DNA of 55,304 bases. It comes from Candidatus Vecturithrix granuli. GTDB taxonomy: Bacteria; Moduliflexota; Moduliflexia; Moduliflexales; Moduliflexaceae. This document shows, one piece after another, positions 40,621 to 48,730 of the stretch (positions are counted from its first letter, which is position 1; each line of letters opens with the position of its first letter). The DNA is taken from positions 1,033,956 to 1,089,259 of the forward strand of contig DF820463.1 of assembly GCA_000739535.1 (NCBI GenBank), read 5' to 3'. The position numbers and the translations under genes are program-made. A model generated the notes under the pieces. It saw only the letters and a list, made by a program, of their open reading frames with translations. It made no database searches and had not been told where the DNA came from.

Positions 40621-41082
40621 ATGATGAAAACTGCTGATAGAGTTGTCGCCTGTTGTTTAATAATTCTGGGTATTCTGGTTTTCTGGCAAGCTTCCAAGAT
40701 CACTTTCTTCTCTGAAGAATTGCTCGGTCCGGGGTTTTTCCCCAAATTTTTGGCAGGCGCATTGATCTTCCTGGGAATTCTCTTGTTTTTACGAACTGTT
40801 TTCGTTGCGGAGTTTCTTGCGGAATTTCCTGTAATTGACCTGGAGGCCCAGGGGGTAGTAAAAATTGTGATGGTTATCCTGGTGAGCGTGATTTATCTTA
40901 CGACCATTGAACCTGTGGGATTTCTGATCACAACTCCTCTTTTAATGTTCATCTTGATGATGATTTTAAAACATGGAGACCTGGGAACTAAAATTGCCTT
41001 TAGTCTGATTTTCCCGATCGTCGCCTGGATCGCCTTTAAAATTTTTCTCAAAATTCCACTACCCTGGGGTGTGTTGAATTAA
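40621..41082 (+). CDS. tctB: Tripartite tricarboxylate transporter small membrane subunit (TctB)
   Basis: 153 aa with four predicted membrane segments; ELLGPGFFPKFLAGALIFLG is typical of TctB (GPGxFP near the first loop). No clear ribosome site precedes ATG 40621. It pairs with TctA, 12 bp downstream. Confidence 0.92.
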   Translation: MMKTADRVVACCLIILGILVFWQASKITFFSEELLGPGFFPKFLAGALIFLGILLFLRTVFVAEFLAEFPVIDLEAQGVVKIVMVILVSVIYLTTIEPVGFLITTPLLMFILMMILKHGDLGTKIAFSLIFPIVAWIAFKIFLKIPLPWGVLN

Positions 41083-41094
41083 AAGGATGTCACT

Positions 41095-42588
41095 ATGCTC
41101 GAATTGTTCTCTCAAGCAATCCATCAGGTATTGACGATTGATGTCCTCGTGATGATGCTCATCGGCGTCACAGGAGGCATGGTGATTGGGGCGCTTCCTG
41201 GCTTAACCGCAACCATGGGCGTGGCGATTTTAGTGCCCTTTACCTTCACGCTTGATCCGCTCACATCCTTAGCCATGTTAGTCGGGATTTATGTCGGGGC
41301 TATTCAAGGAGGATCAATTCCGGCCGTATTGATCCGAACTCCCGGCACTCCTGCCTCCGCAGCGACAACTTTCGATGGGTATCCGCTGGCGCTGAAAGGC
41401 GAAGGGGATAAAGCTTTAGCGTCGGCCTTATTTGCGTCATTTTTCGGAGGGATTTTCGGCACTATTGTTTTGGCATTTAGCGCGCCGCTCATTTCTACGG
41501 TCGCTTTGAAATTCAGCGCGGCGGAATATTGTACCTTTGGCATCTTTGGCCTGAGTGTCATTATCAGCCTTGCGGAAGGTTCAATGATTAAGGGGCTTAT
41601 TTCCGGCTTTGTCGGCTTGCTGCTTGCAACAGTGGGCATTGATCGCGTTACCGGCGTCCCGCGTTTTACATTCAATAGTATTGAATTGATGAGCGGGATT
41701 TCTTTTATTCCGGTGATGATCGGTTTATTTGCCGTGTCTGAAATCTTTCATGGCGCCGAGAAAATCGTCCAGATCGAACGGATTTCTTTTGCGCTAAAAC
41801 GCTTGCTCCCCACTTATGAGGAATTTAAACATATTTTCAAGACATTACTGCGATCTTCATTGATTGGAACCTTTGTCGGGGCCCTTCCGGGCGCAGGTGG
41901 TGATATTGCCGCTTTCATCAGCTATAATGAAGCTAAACGTTTTTCGAAACACCCCGAAGAATTCGGACATGGCGAGATCAATGGCATCGCGGCCTCAGAA
42001 AGCGCAAATAATGCGGTCTGTGAGGGGGCAATGATTCCGCTGTTGACCTTAGGGGTACCAGGAGATTCTGTGACCGCCGTTCTGATCGGCGCATTCATGA
42101 TTCAAGGACTCCAGCCAGGCCCATTATTGTTTGTCAGAAACGCCGACTTAGTGTATGCCATCTTTGTGGCGTTTTTTATCGCTAATATCCTCAATTATAT
42201 TGTGGCCTTAGTGGGCGCGCGAATTTTTGCCAGAGCCGTCTCTATTCCTCGCTATCTTTTACTCCCTGCGATTATGCTGCTGTGCATCATCGGAGCCTAT
42301 TCCATTCGAAATAGTTTCTTTGATGTGTGGGTCATGCTGCTTTTCGGAGTGATCGGCTATGGCATGCAGAAACTGGGCTATCCGATCGGCCCCGTTGTTT
42401 TGGCGTTGATTTTAGGACCAATGGTGGAAAGTGAATTTCGCAGGGCGATGATCATGTATCAAAAAAATTATATGATCTTTTTTACGCGGCCAATTAGTCT
42501 GCTTTTTTTCATCCTGGCCTGTATTTCTATTTTCGGTCCGCCCCTGAGAACGCTGCTGCGAGCCAGGAAAGAAAGAATACGATCTTGA
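41095..42588 (+). CDS. tctA: Tripartite tricarboxylate transporter large membrane subunit (TctA)
   Basis: 497 aa, about 11-12 membrane segments. Hallmarks: GALPGLTATMGVAILVPFTF, IYVGAIQGGSIPAVLIRTPG, ASAATTFDGYPLA, GALPGAGGDIAAFISYNEAK, ASESANNAVCEGAMIPLLTL with LGVPGDSVTAVLIGAF. A cation-coupled secondary transporter in the inner membrane. It completes the TctCBA set. Confidence 0.95.
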   Translation: MLELFSQAIHQVLTIDVLVMMLIGVTGGMVIGALPGLTATMGVAILVPFTFTLDPLTSLAMLVGIYVGAIQGGSIPAVLIRTPGTPASAATTFDGYPLALKGEGDKALASALFASFFGGIFGTIVLAFSAPLISTVALKFSAAEYCTFGIFGLSVIISLAEGSMIKGLISGFVGLLLATVGIDRVTGVPRFTFNSIELMSGISFIPVMIGLFAVSEIFHGAEKIVQIERISFALKRLLPTYEEFKHIFKTLLRSSLIGTFVGALPGAGGDIAAFISYNEAKRFSKHPEEFGHGEINGIAASESANNAVCEGAMIPLLTLGVPGDSVTAVLIGAFMIQGLQPGPLLFVRNADLVYAIFVAFFIANILNYIVALVGARIFARAVSIPRYLLLPAIMLLCIIGAYSIRNSFFDVWVMLLFGVIGYGMQKLGYPIGPVVLALILGPMVESEFRRAMIMYQKNYMIFFTRPISLLFFILACISIFGPPLRTLLRARKERIRS

Positions 42589-42646
42589 ATTGTGGTTTTG
42601 TCTGAGATATAGTGTCTTGTAAATAAAATTTCTATGATGCGCGTAT

Positions 42647-42694
42647 GTTCGTAGTTCCCGTTTCAGCGGGCTGCCTGAAGGCAGAACTACAAAC
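42647..42694 (+). repeat. Palindromic repeat, family D, copy 4
   Basis: GTTCGTAGTTCCCGTTTCAG ... GGCAGAACTACAAAC with two internal hairpins, just upstream of the aldolase gene. Confidence 0.75.
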
Positions 42695-42712
42695 ATCACG
42701 ACCACTGAATAC

Positions 42713-43621
42713 ATGAAGGATAAATTGTTTGGCGTCTATGTTCCATTGGTTACTCCACTCTCTGACGACGGGGAACAGATTAATGAGTCTGAATTACGTG
42801 CCTTGTGCCGTTTTCTTATCCAAAAGCGCGTTCACGGTTTTTTTCCGGTCGGAACAACAGGCGAATGTGCATTTTTAACGATAGAAGAACGCAAGCGGAT
42901 TGCAGAAGTTGTTGTCGAAGAAACTGCCGGAGCAATTCCGGTGATTATCCATACGGGTATGCCCACAACCCGCGAAAGTATCGAACTTACGCAACATGCC
43001 CGTGATATTGGGGCAGAGGCCGCCGCGGTTGTTGTCCCCTATTATTTTTCTCTGGATGAACAGGAAATTTTTGCCCATTATGAAGCGATTTTGAAAGCTG
43101 TGCCGGATTTTCCTCTGCTGGCCTATAATATTCCCCATAACGCCAAAAATTATGTCACGCCCGCGATCATTCAAGCATTGCGAAAGAAATATTCTGCTCT
43201 GATCGGTGTGAAGAATTCGATCAGTTCTCTGACGGATTTTCAGGAGTTTGTAGCGATTGGGGATGAGAATTTTTATCCGTTTATCGGCAATGATCGCATG
43301 ATTGTTCCTGCACTTGTTGCCGGAGCCTGCGGATCGGTCAGTGCGAATGCTTTACTTTTCCCGGAAATTTTTGTGGAACTGTTCGAGCACTATTACGCCC
43401 AACGTCTGCATGAAGCTCAAGTTGCGCAGAAGAAAATTAATCATTTCATGCGCGTACTTGGTCAGGAACCGAGCATTGCCCAGTATAAAGCCGGACTTGA
43501 ATTGCACGGCCTTCACAGCGGCGGAGTTCGGCGGCCCTTCCGCAACCTTTCAGAAACGGAAAAAACGGCCTTATTGCAGTTACTAAAACAACTTACGCAG
43601 GAATTTGCAAGAGATGAGTAA
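42713..43621 (+). CDS. DapA/NanA-family class I aldolase or dehydratase
   Basis: 302 aa. Schiff-base lysine K167 in LIGVKNSIS, Y138 in LLAYNIPHN, substrate carboxylate loop GTTGE (47-51). This TIM-barrel family includes dihydrodipicolinate synthase, 2-keto-3-deoxy-sugar-acid aldolases, N-acetylneuraminate lyase and keto-deoxy-sugar-acid dehydratases. The setting (Tct importer, sugar importer, DhaK/DhaL) favours a keto-deoxy acid aldolase over lysine synthesis. No good ribosome site is seen; a family D repeat sits directly upstream. Confidence 0.88.
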   Translation: MKDKLFGVYVPLVTPLSDDGEQINESELRALCRFLIQKRVHGFFPVGTTGECAFLTIEERKRIAEVVVEETAGAIPVIIHTGMPTTRESIELTQHARDIGAEAAAVVVPYYFSLDEQEIFAHYEAILKAVPDFPLLAYNIPHNAKNYVTPAIIQALRKKYSALIGVKNSISSLTDFQEFVAIGDENFYPFIGNDRMIVPALVAGACGSVSANALLFPEIFVELFEHYYAQRLHEAQVAQKKINHFMRVLGQEPSIAQYKAGLELHGLHSGGVRRPFRNLSETEKTALLQLLKQLTQEFARDE

Positions 43622-43628
43622 ATTATTT

Positions 43629-43711
43629 AGGAGTGCGAAAGCTCTGCTTTCGCTGTCAAGTCTGAGGAGTGCGAAAGCTTAACAGCGAAAGTAGAACTTT
43701 CGCACTCCGGC
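43629..43711. repeat. Palindromic repeat, family C, copy 4
   Basis: AGGAGTGCGAAAGCTCTGCT, then a second half and inverted AACTTTCGCACTCCGG, ending 14 bp before the DhaK start and abutting its ribosome site. Confidence 0.75.
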
Positions 43712-43724
43712 CAGGAGGTATGTT

Positions 43725-44732
43725 ATGAAAAAATTTTTAAATGATCCCGCAAAGTTTGTTGATGAAATGGTACAGGGCATTGTTGCCGCGCATCCCAAAC
43801 AATTGAAATTCGCAGCGGATGATGTGCGCTGTCTTGTCCGGGCGGATGAGAAGAAAGAGGGCAAAGTCGGCCTGGCAACCGGCGGCGGTTCCGGGCACTT
43901 GCCCTTATTTTTAGGCTATGTGGGCAAAGGGATGCTCGACGGCTGTTCGGTCGGCGGCGTGTTTCAATCACCCAGCGCGCAGCAGATGTTTGAAGTCACC
44001 AAAGCGATTGACAGCGGCGCGGGCGTGTTGTATATCTATGGCAATTATGGCGGCGATGTGATGAATTTCGATATGGCTGCCGAAATGGCGGATGTGGAAG
44101 ATATTCGCGTTGAACAAGTTGTGGCAGGTGAAGATGTTGCTTCTGCGCCCAAAGGTCAGGAGTCCAAACGGCGTGGCGTGGCCGGTATTTTCTATGTCTA
44201 TAAAATCGCCGGAGCATGCGCTGAAGAGATGGCGTCGCTCGATGAAGTGAAACGCGTGGCTCAAAAAGTGTGCGCCAATGTCAGAACCATGGGCGTGGCC
44301 TTATCGCCCTGCACCATTCCTGAAGTCGGAAAACCGACCTTTCAGATCGGCGAGAATGAAATGGAAATCGGAATGGGGATTCACGGTGAGCCGGGAATTC
44401 AGCGTGGTCCGCTAAAAACTGCCGATGAAGTGGTCGAAGCCATGCTGCGCCCAATTCTGGCAGACCTGCCTTATCAAAAGGGCGATGAAGTGTCGGTGCT
44501 GATCAATGGACTTGGCGCAACGCCTAAAGAAGAACTGTATGTTATGTATCGCAAAGTCAACGAAATCCTTGAGGCAGAAGGTATTTGCGTTTATCATGCC
44601 TATATTGGCGAATTTGCAACGTCAATGGAAATGGCGGGCGCGTCTATTTCCTTACTCAAACTCGATGATGAACTGAAATATTTCCTTGCCAAACCAGCGA
44701 ACACGCCGTTTTTTGAACAGGCGCAATTGTAG
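43725..44732 (+). CDS. dhaK: Dihydroxyacetone-kinase-family subunit DhaK
   Basis: 335 aa, CAGGAGG upstream of ATG 43725. GGGSGHLPLFLGYVGKGM (H58), YGNYGGDVMNFDMAAEM (D111), and MGIHGEPG with H220, the residue that holds the substrate carbonyl covalently. The usual GGGSGHEP reads GHLP, which fits relatives that act on other keto-sugars such as erythrulose. DhaL is next, but no DhaM phosphotransferase is found, so the phosphate donor is likely ATP or a distant PTS protein. Confidence 0.93.
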   Translation: MKKFLNDPAKFVDEMVQGIVAAHPKQLKFAADDVRCLVRADEKKEGKVGLATGGGSGHLPLFLGYVGKGMLDGCSVGGVFQSPSAQQMFEVTKAIDSGAGVLYIYGNYGGDVMNFDMAAEMADVEDIRVEQVVAGEDVASAPKGQESKRRGVAGIFYVYKIAGACAEEMASLDEVKRVAQKVCANVRTMGVALSPCTIPEVGKPTFQIGENEMEIGMGIHGEPGIQRGPLKTADEVVEAMLRPILADLPYQKGDEVSVLINGLGATPKEELYVMYRKVNEILEAEGICVYHAYIGEFATSMEMAGASISLLKLDDELKYFLAKPANTPFFEQAQL

Positions 44733-44806
44733 GACAGGAAAAGAGTATCAATCTCGCTGATGGATTTCGTTTTTATGCGAAATCCATCGGTCTTTTTCAT
44801 AATGTC

Positions 44807-45448
44807 ATGACAACACTCACAGCACAAGATATGCAAGCCATTCTCAGCAAGTTAGATGCAATTATGACAGAACAGAAAGATTTGCTGACCGAATTAGACG
44901 CGGCGATTGGCGACGGCGACCTGGGGCTTACCATGACCAGAGGATTCAGCAGCGCAAGCAAACTGGCGCAGGAATTCAACGAAACGGACATTGGCAAAAT
45001 GCTGTCAAAAGTCGGGATGAATATTGCGCAAGTTGCCCCATCAACTATGGGAACTCTGGTCGGTTCAGGGTTTATGAAAAGCGGCAAAGCCTTAAAAGGC
45101 CGGGAATCCTTAGAATTGAATGGAGTGACTGAAGCGATCTCGCAATTTTTGCAAGGGATCATGGACCGGGGCAAGGCACAGCCCGGCGGAAAAACCATCG
45201 TGGATGCTCTCCAGCCAGCGGTTCAAGCCTTACAAGAAGCCGTCAACACGAATAAGACGCTGCCGGAAGGTTTACAGGCAGCCTATCAGGCTGCATGTCA
45301 AGGAGTCGAGGCCACGAAAGACATGGTCGCCCAATACGGACGTCCTGCTTATTATCAGGATAAATCAAAAGGCAAACAAGACCCCGGTGCCACTGTTGGT
45401 ATGTTGATTATCAAGGCGTTTGCCGACTATGTAACTGAACAAGAATAA
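44807..45448 (+). CDS. dhaL: Dihydroxyacetone-kinase-family nucleotide-binding subunit DhaL
   Basis: 213 aa. Metal/nucleotide site ELDAAIGDGDLGLTMTRGF with D31, D36 and D38; the His that often follows (DGDH) is Leu. Also MGTLVGSGFMKSGKAL, and GGKTIVDALQPAVQAL near residue 128, and DPGATVGMLIIKA at the C-terminus. It transfers phosphate to the substrate held by DhaK. A 74-bp gap after dhaK holds a short inverted repeat of GATGGATTTCG/CGAAATCCATC. Confidence 0.93.
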   Translation: MTTLTAQDMQAILSKLDAIMTEQKDLLTELDAAIGDGDLGLTMTRGFSSASKLAQEFNETDIGKMLSKVGMNIAQVAPSTMGTLVGSGFMKSGKALKGRESLELNGVTEAISQFLQGIMDRGKAQPGGKTIVDALQPAVQALQEAVNTNKTLPEGLQAAYQAACQGVEATKDMVAQYGRPAYYQDKSKGKQDPGATVGMLIIKAFADYVTEQE

Positions 45449-45453
45449 CCTGT

Positions 45454-45488
45454 AAAAACCGAGTTTTTTGAAAAAACTCGGTTTTTTC
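45454..45488 (+). terminator. AAAACCGAGTTTT hairpin with T-tract
   Basis: Family B variant: AAAAACCGAGTTTTTT paired with AAAAAACTCGGTTTTTT, directly after dhaL. A good intrinsic terminator on the plus strand. Confidence 0.65.
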
Positions 45489-45508
45489 TGTATATAGAGA
45501 GGGGTATT

Positions 45509-46003
45509 ATGCTCAAAAAACCTATTCAAGAACTCTCCCTGGAAAAATTCTCGAAATACGGCACATTTGTGAACATGTTGAATCCGCAAACAGTGAAAAT
45601 CAGCGAACCGCCCATTGAATTCTTTCGAGATATGGCGCAACTACAATTGGGGTGCCAGGCCGCTCCGTCATTTTCAATCTGCCGCGTCACAAAACGTCCG
45701 TTAATCGTTGATGCCTCCGAATACCACAATTACTGCGGCGAAGGCATTCTGCCGCTCGACGGCGATATATTGATGCATGTTGCTCCGGCAAACGGTGGTA
45801 CGCTCAACACCGAAGATATTGAAATTTTCCATGTGCCCCAAGGTACCTTTGTGACGTTACGTCCCGGCGTATGGCATCACGCGGTGTTTGCCTATAATAC
45901 CGAAGTGGTGAACACATTGATCGTCCTGCCCGAACGGACTTATGCCACAGATTGCCATGTGTATGAAATCCCGGAAGCGCAGCAGGTAGCAATAGGTTCA
46001 TAG
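45509..46003 (+). CDS. AllA-like (ureidoglycolate lyase family) cupin-fold protein
   Basis: 164 aa, GAGAGGGG upstream of ATG 45509. C-terminal FHVPQGTFVTLRPGVWHHAVFAY matches the active-site face of ureidoglycolate lyase-like proteins; the N-terminus KKPIQELSLEKFSKYGTF also fits. No other allantoin genes are present, so purine catabolism is unlikely. In this setting it may be a sugar-acid lyase, isomerase or epimerase. The family assignment is by motif only. Confidence 0.7.
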   Translation: MLKKPIQELSLEKFSKYGTFVNMLNPQTVKISEPPIEFFRDMAQLQLGCQAAPSFSICRVTKRPLIVDASEYHNYCGEGILPLDGDILMHVAPANGGTLNTEDIEIFHVPQGTFVTLRPGVWHHAVFAYNTEVVNTLIVLPERTYATDCHVYEIPEAQQVAIGS

Positions 46004-46031
46004 TAAGCCCCACCCAACCCCCATTTTGTAC

Positions 46032-46086
46032 GTTCGTAGTTCTATCTTCAAGTGAAAAGTTCACGCACGCGAGAACTACGAACGTA
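46032..46086 (+). repeat. Palindromic repeat, family D, copy 5
   Basis: CGTTCGTAGTTCTATCTTCA ... GCGAGAACTACGAACG: inverted outer arms, loop of different sequence from the other copies. Confidence 0.7.
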
Positions 46087-46330
46087 TGAAAATTCATTCC
46101 GATCTACATGTCGAAATTCTTTACACTTACCAGAATGAAAAAAGCCTTTATTTTATAATATGTTAGAAAGAAATTTTCTATCTGTTAATTTTACTGTCGA
46201 AAAATTTTACAATTTTTCAAATCCAGGTGGTGTTCTTTCATGTATATCCAGTAAAAGCATGGCAATGTAACTTATTGTAAAACAAGAGGTTAGAAAATAT
46301 TTTTGCAAAAATGAAGAATCTTCTCAATTC

Positions 46331-46346
46331 TGGCACAGGTTTTGCT
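46331..46346 (+). promoter_or_regulatory. Sigma-54 (-24/-12) promoter of the PEP-CTERM gene
   Basis: TGGCACAGGTTTTGCT matches TGGCACG-N4-TTGCT at all but one fixed position, with exact GG-N10-GC spacing. Predicted start near 46358; the leader is about 245 nt and AT-rich. It contains a near-palindrome GTGTTGTG-N5-CACACCAC at about 46462-46482 and a family A repeat. The region 46087-46330 is AT-rich with no gene seen. PEP-CTERM genes in other bacteria are commonly sigma-54-dependent via PrsK/PrsR. Confidence 0.75.
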
Positions 46347-46518
46347 ACATAAATTCAATGATTTTGGTACGTTATAAAGCGTATAAAAATCTTATGAAAA
46401 TTGATAAGCAATATTGAGAATAGGTATAAATAAACTAAGGTAATTTCTCAGGAGTTATTCATGTGTTGTGGCAAACACACCACGGCGAATGAAAATTTTC
46501 TGTTCAGGGGAGATGGGA

Positions 46519-46585
46519 TGTACCGCGAAACTCCAGTTTCGCGGCTATCAACGAGGCGCGCAACTGGAGTTTCGCGCTACATTTT
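46519..46585 (+). repeat. Palindromic repeat, family A, copy 3
   Basis: TACCGCGAAACTCCAGTTTC ... CAACTGGAGTTTCGCGCTAC, then ATTTTCAGGGGAG, ending at the ribosome site of the PEP-CTERM gene. It is very close to the copy at 6545-6605, 40 kb away. Confidence 0.85.
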
Positions 46586-46603
46586 CAGGGGAGAAAAATT
46601 GTT

Positions 46604-47575
46604 ATGAAAAAAATTTCTGTTGGGTTAATAGTATATGTCACGATATTTGCTCTGAGTTCATTAACAAATGCAGCGACATTATCAGCTATTTATAAATTTG
46701 AAGGACTTAATTCGGCAACAACCTCATTTGAAGGTTTGGATTTTACGAATGATGGCACGTTATGGATTACCAGCGCTCCAAATAGCGCGGCGAAGAGCGT
46801 GTTTGCTGTTGATTTAGCAAATGAGAAAATCTTGAGTAATACTCAAACCTCTCTTTTTAATCCGGTGGCTCTGGCAAGCGACGGAACCCAACTCTTTATA
46901 GGGAACAATTACAAGGCTGGCTATGGATTTGATCTTGCTGACAAGGTGTATGCAGGAAGCATTATTAGCCCGGAAGAAGGCATTACCGTATCCGCAAGTC
47001 CGATTTTTACCCTGGGAGTAGCCGGATTCTTAGGGATTGATGCTAAAAAAACCTGCATGGAGCCTGAAGGTGCCGCGTATTTGAATGAGTATATATATTT
47101 TAGCTGCCAGGATAGCAAAGAGGTGATTAAAGTCAATCCCGCGACTGGCGCTGTGGTTGAGCGTTACAATATTGGAGTCACTGTGCTTGGAGTCGGCGCG
47201 ACAGAAGATAAACTCATCCTCGGCGATTACACCAATCATGCGCTGTTATTATATGACGTATCAATTGGTTCCGTGACAGATTCCATTAGCCTGGCGAGCC
47301 TCTTTATCGGCGCTGAAAGCGATTACGAAAAATTGACTGGCATGGCATATAGAGTTGATGTGGAAAATGCAGGCAAGGATATCCGTTCTATCCCTGATCC
47401 TGACGGCATTGCTTACAGAAATGGCAAAATTTATATGACCTTTGAGCATGATCTGCGAGTGTTTGAAATTTCATTGAATGATCCGCCCGTGGCAACGCCT
47501 GAACCCGGCACTGTTCTGCTCCTGGGGCTTGGACTGATGGGTTTGACCGCAGGGTTGCGCAAAAAACGGGCGTAA
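46604..47575 (+). CDS. PEP-CTERM sorting-domain surface protein
   Basis: 323 aa. Signal peptide about 1-23 (FALSSLTNAA). The C-terminus (299-323) is a full PEP-CTERM signal: TPEPGT, a hydrophobic segment VLLLGLGLMGLTAGL, and a basic tail RKKRA. The body looks like a beta-propeller-type repeat protein (GLDFTNDGTLWITSAPNSAA, NPVALASDGTQLFIGNN, PDGIAYRNGKIYMTFE). The signal implies that an exosortase and an exopolysaccharide locus exist elsewhere in the genome. It is exported and probably surface- or matrix-associated. Expression is probably from the -24/-12 promoter upstream. Confidence 0.92.
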   Translation: MKKISVGLIVYVTIFALSSLTNAATLSAIYKFEGLNSATTSFEGLDFTNDGTLWITSAPNSAAKSVFAVDLANEKILSNTQTSLFNPVALASDGTQLFIGNNYKAGYGFDLADKVYAGSIISPEEGITVSASPIFTLGVAGFLGIDAKKTCMEPEGAAYLNEYIYFSCQDSKEVIKVNPATGAVVERYNIGVTVLGVGATEDKLILGDYTNHALLLYDVSIGSVTDSISLASLFIGAESDYEKLTGMAYRVDVENAGKDIRSIPDPDGIAYRNGKIYMTFEHDLRVFEISLNDPPVATPEPGTVLLLGLGLMGLTAGLRKKRA

Positions 47576-47639
47576 ATATTCCGGATACTTGAGAAAAAAG
47601 CACAGTATGATTGACTCCCTCCTTGTTCGGTTCTTATCG

Positions 47640-47668
47640 GAATGAGGCGGCCAATGGCCGCCTCATTC
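47640..47668 (+). terminator. Strong hairpin after the PEP-CTERM gene
   Basis: GAATGAGGCGGCC/GGCCGCCTCATTC, a 13-bp perfect stem with a 3-nt loop. There is no T-tract, so it is a weak intrinsic terminator at best; it may protect the 3' end. Confidence 0.6.
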
Positions 47669-47702
47669 AATTCATATAGCAATCCCAATAATCACATGTA
47701 GA

Positions 47703-47809
47703 CTGTCATTGTGAGGTTTTGTGACCTGTTTGCGTGCGGACAGGTCCAGGCAGAAACAATCTCACCGGAATCAGGAGATTACTTTGTCGCGAACTCCTCG
47801 CAATGACAG
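47703..47809. repeat. CTGTCATTG..CAATGACAG bounded inverted repeat
   Basis: CTGTCATTGTGAGG at 47703-47716 is inverted at 47796-47809 as CCTCGCAATGACAG, with one mismatch. This TGTCATTGCGAGG-type interspersed repeat occurs in many bacterial genomes. Confidence 0.65.
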
Positions 47810-47870
47810 GCGTTTTCAGAGAAATTAACAGTCCTGCACGGCCGGAGGGAGCAGCTTATCCTATGCCCTG

Positions 47871-47960
47871 TTAGCCATCTTCCGGTGAAAATCCAGAAAG
47901 TACCCTGTCATTTTTCTTATCGTCCTGCCGTTTCAAACCATTGAAACCGTCAACGGATGA
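47871..47960 (+). pseudogene. Relic of the DNA methyltransferase locus found at the window end
   Basis: 47871-47919 resembles 54653-54702 (shared TTAG-CATCTTCCGG and AGAAAGTAC blocks). Directly after it, 47919-47954 translates to IVLPFQTIETVN, and a stop comes two codons later. The gene at 54912 encodes RIALPFQTIETVN. So an upstream segment and a short coding piece of the methyltransferase are present here as a remnant. Confidence 0.7.
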
Positions 47961-47968
47961 AACAGTGT

Positions 47969-48556
47969 TCATGGTCTCGCAGGCGGTCTGGATAAGATCC
48001 CATAACAAAAGAAATCGAAAATTTCCTGATAAAACGCCGCATAATTGGGATAGAGTTTGAGCAACTCTTCGTCATGGGCTAATTCGTGGGATTTGTCATG
48101 CATAGCCAGCAGGAATTCAGGACGGATTCCGGGTCGAATCTCGCCGCGTTGTTGGGCATTGATAAACATTTGCACAGCGCGCTGCATTAGTCGGTTCTGG
48201 TCGAGATGGTCAAGGTCAAGTGCAATGAAATCTTTGACAAATTCGGTATTCATTTTTGACGCCAGTGTCTCGCTAAATTCAAAGATGCGCTGAAATTTCT
48301 CCTGAAACGGGATATCCAGCGCGTCCAATTCATCGAATTGCGCAAACGCTTCTTCCATCCGGGTATGCCAGATATACTTCGCCAACGTAATTTTATCGGG
48401 GAAGTATTTATAAAACGTCATTTTACTCACTCCGGCTTTCTCGCAAATTTCTTGAATGGTAATACGCTTGATCCCATGGCGGAAAAAGAGTTCCTCCGCC
48501 GTCGTAACAATCTGCTGTTGTTTTTTCGGAATTTTCTGTGCAACGCTATCTGTCAT
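47969..48556 (-). CDS. TetR/AcrR-family transcriptional regulator
   Basis: 195 aa. N-terminal helix-turn-helix QIVTTAEELFFRHGIKRITI and QEICEKAGVSKMTFYKYFPD is textbook TetR; the ligand-binding part is unrecognised. GAGGAG precedes the ATG. Its promoter region shares sequence with that of the Lol-type operon at 54361, so it probably represses both itself and that operon in response to an envelope-active or lipophilic ligand. Confidence 0.93.
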   Translation of the reverse strand: MTDSVAQKIPKKQQQIVTTAEELFFRHGIKRITIQEICEKAGVSKMTFYKYFPDKITLAKYIWHTRMEEAFAQFDELDALDIPFQEKFQRIFEFSETLASKMNTEFVKDFIALDLDHLDQNRLMQRAVQMFINAQQRGEIRPGIRPEFLLAMHDKSHELAHDEELLKLYPNYAAFYQEIFDFFCYGILSRPPARP

Positions 48557-48588
48557 AAATATATGAACTCCTCTATTATACGCGATCT

Positions 48589-48642
48589 GTTTTTAAAAAC
48601 TATTTTTGTATAAATTTTACGCGCCAGTATAGTGTCTGTCAA
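48589..48642 (-). promoter_or_regulatory. Promoter and candidate operator of the TetR gene
   Basis: Minus strand: TTGACA (complement of 48637-48642), 17-bp spacer, TAAAAT (complement of 48614-48619). The start-site region then holds the perfect 12-bp palindrome GTTTTTAAAAAC (48589-48600) next to TATTTTTG. A similar promoter-plus-AAAACTATTTT arrangement is found at 54495-54544. Confidence 0.65.
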
Positions 48643-48730
48643 GGGAAAATGCAAAGAATTCCCTTGAAAACTTGAGGCTCATGAGTTGGGTTAAAATTTC
48701 GATCTGTATGAGATTGATTTAACGAGAAGG

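Noticed and set aside
45509-46003. True ureidoglycolate lyase in purine catabolism
   Set aside because: No allantoinase, allantoate or glyoxylate genes nearby; the setting is sugar and keto-acid catabolism.
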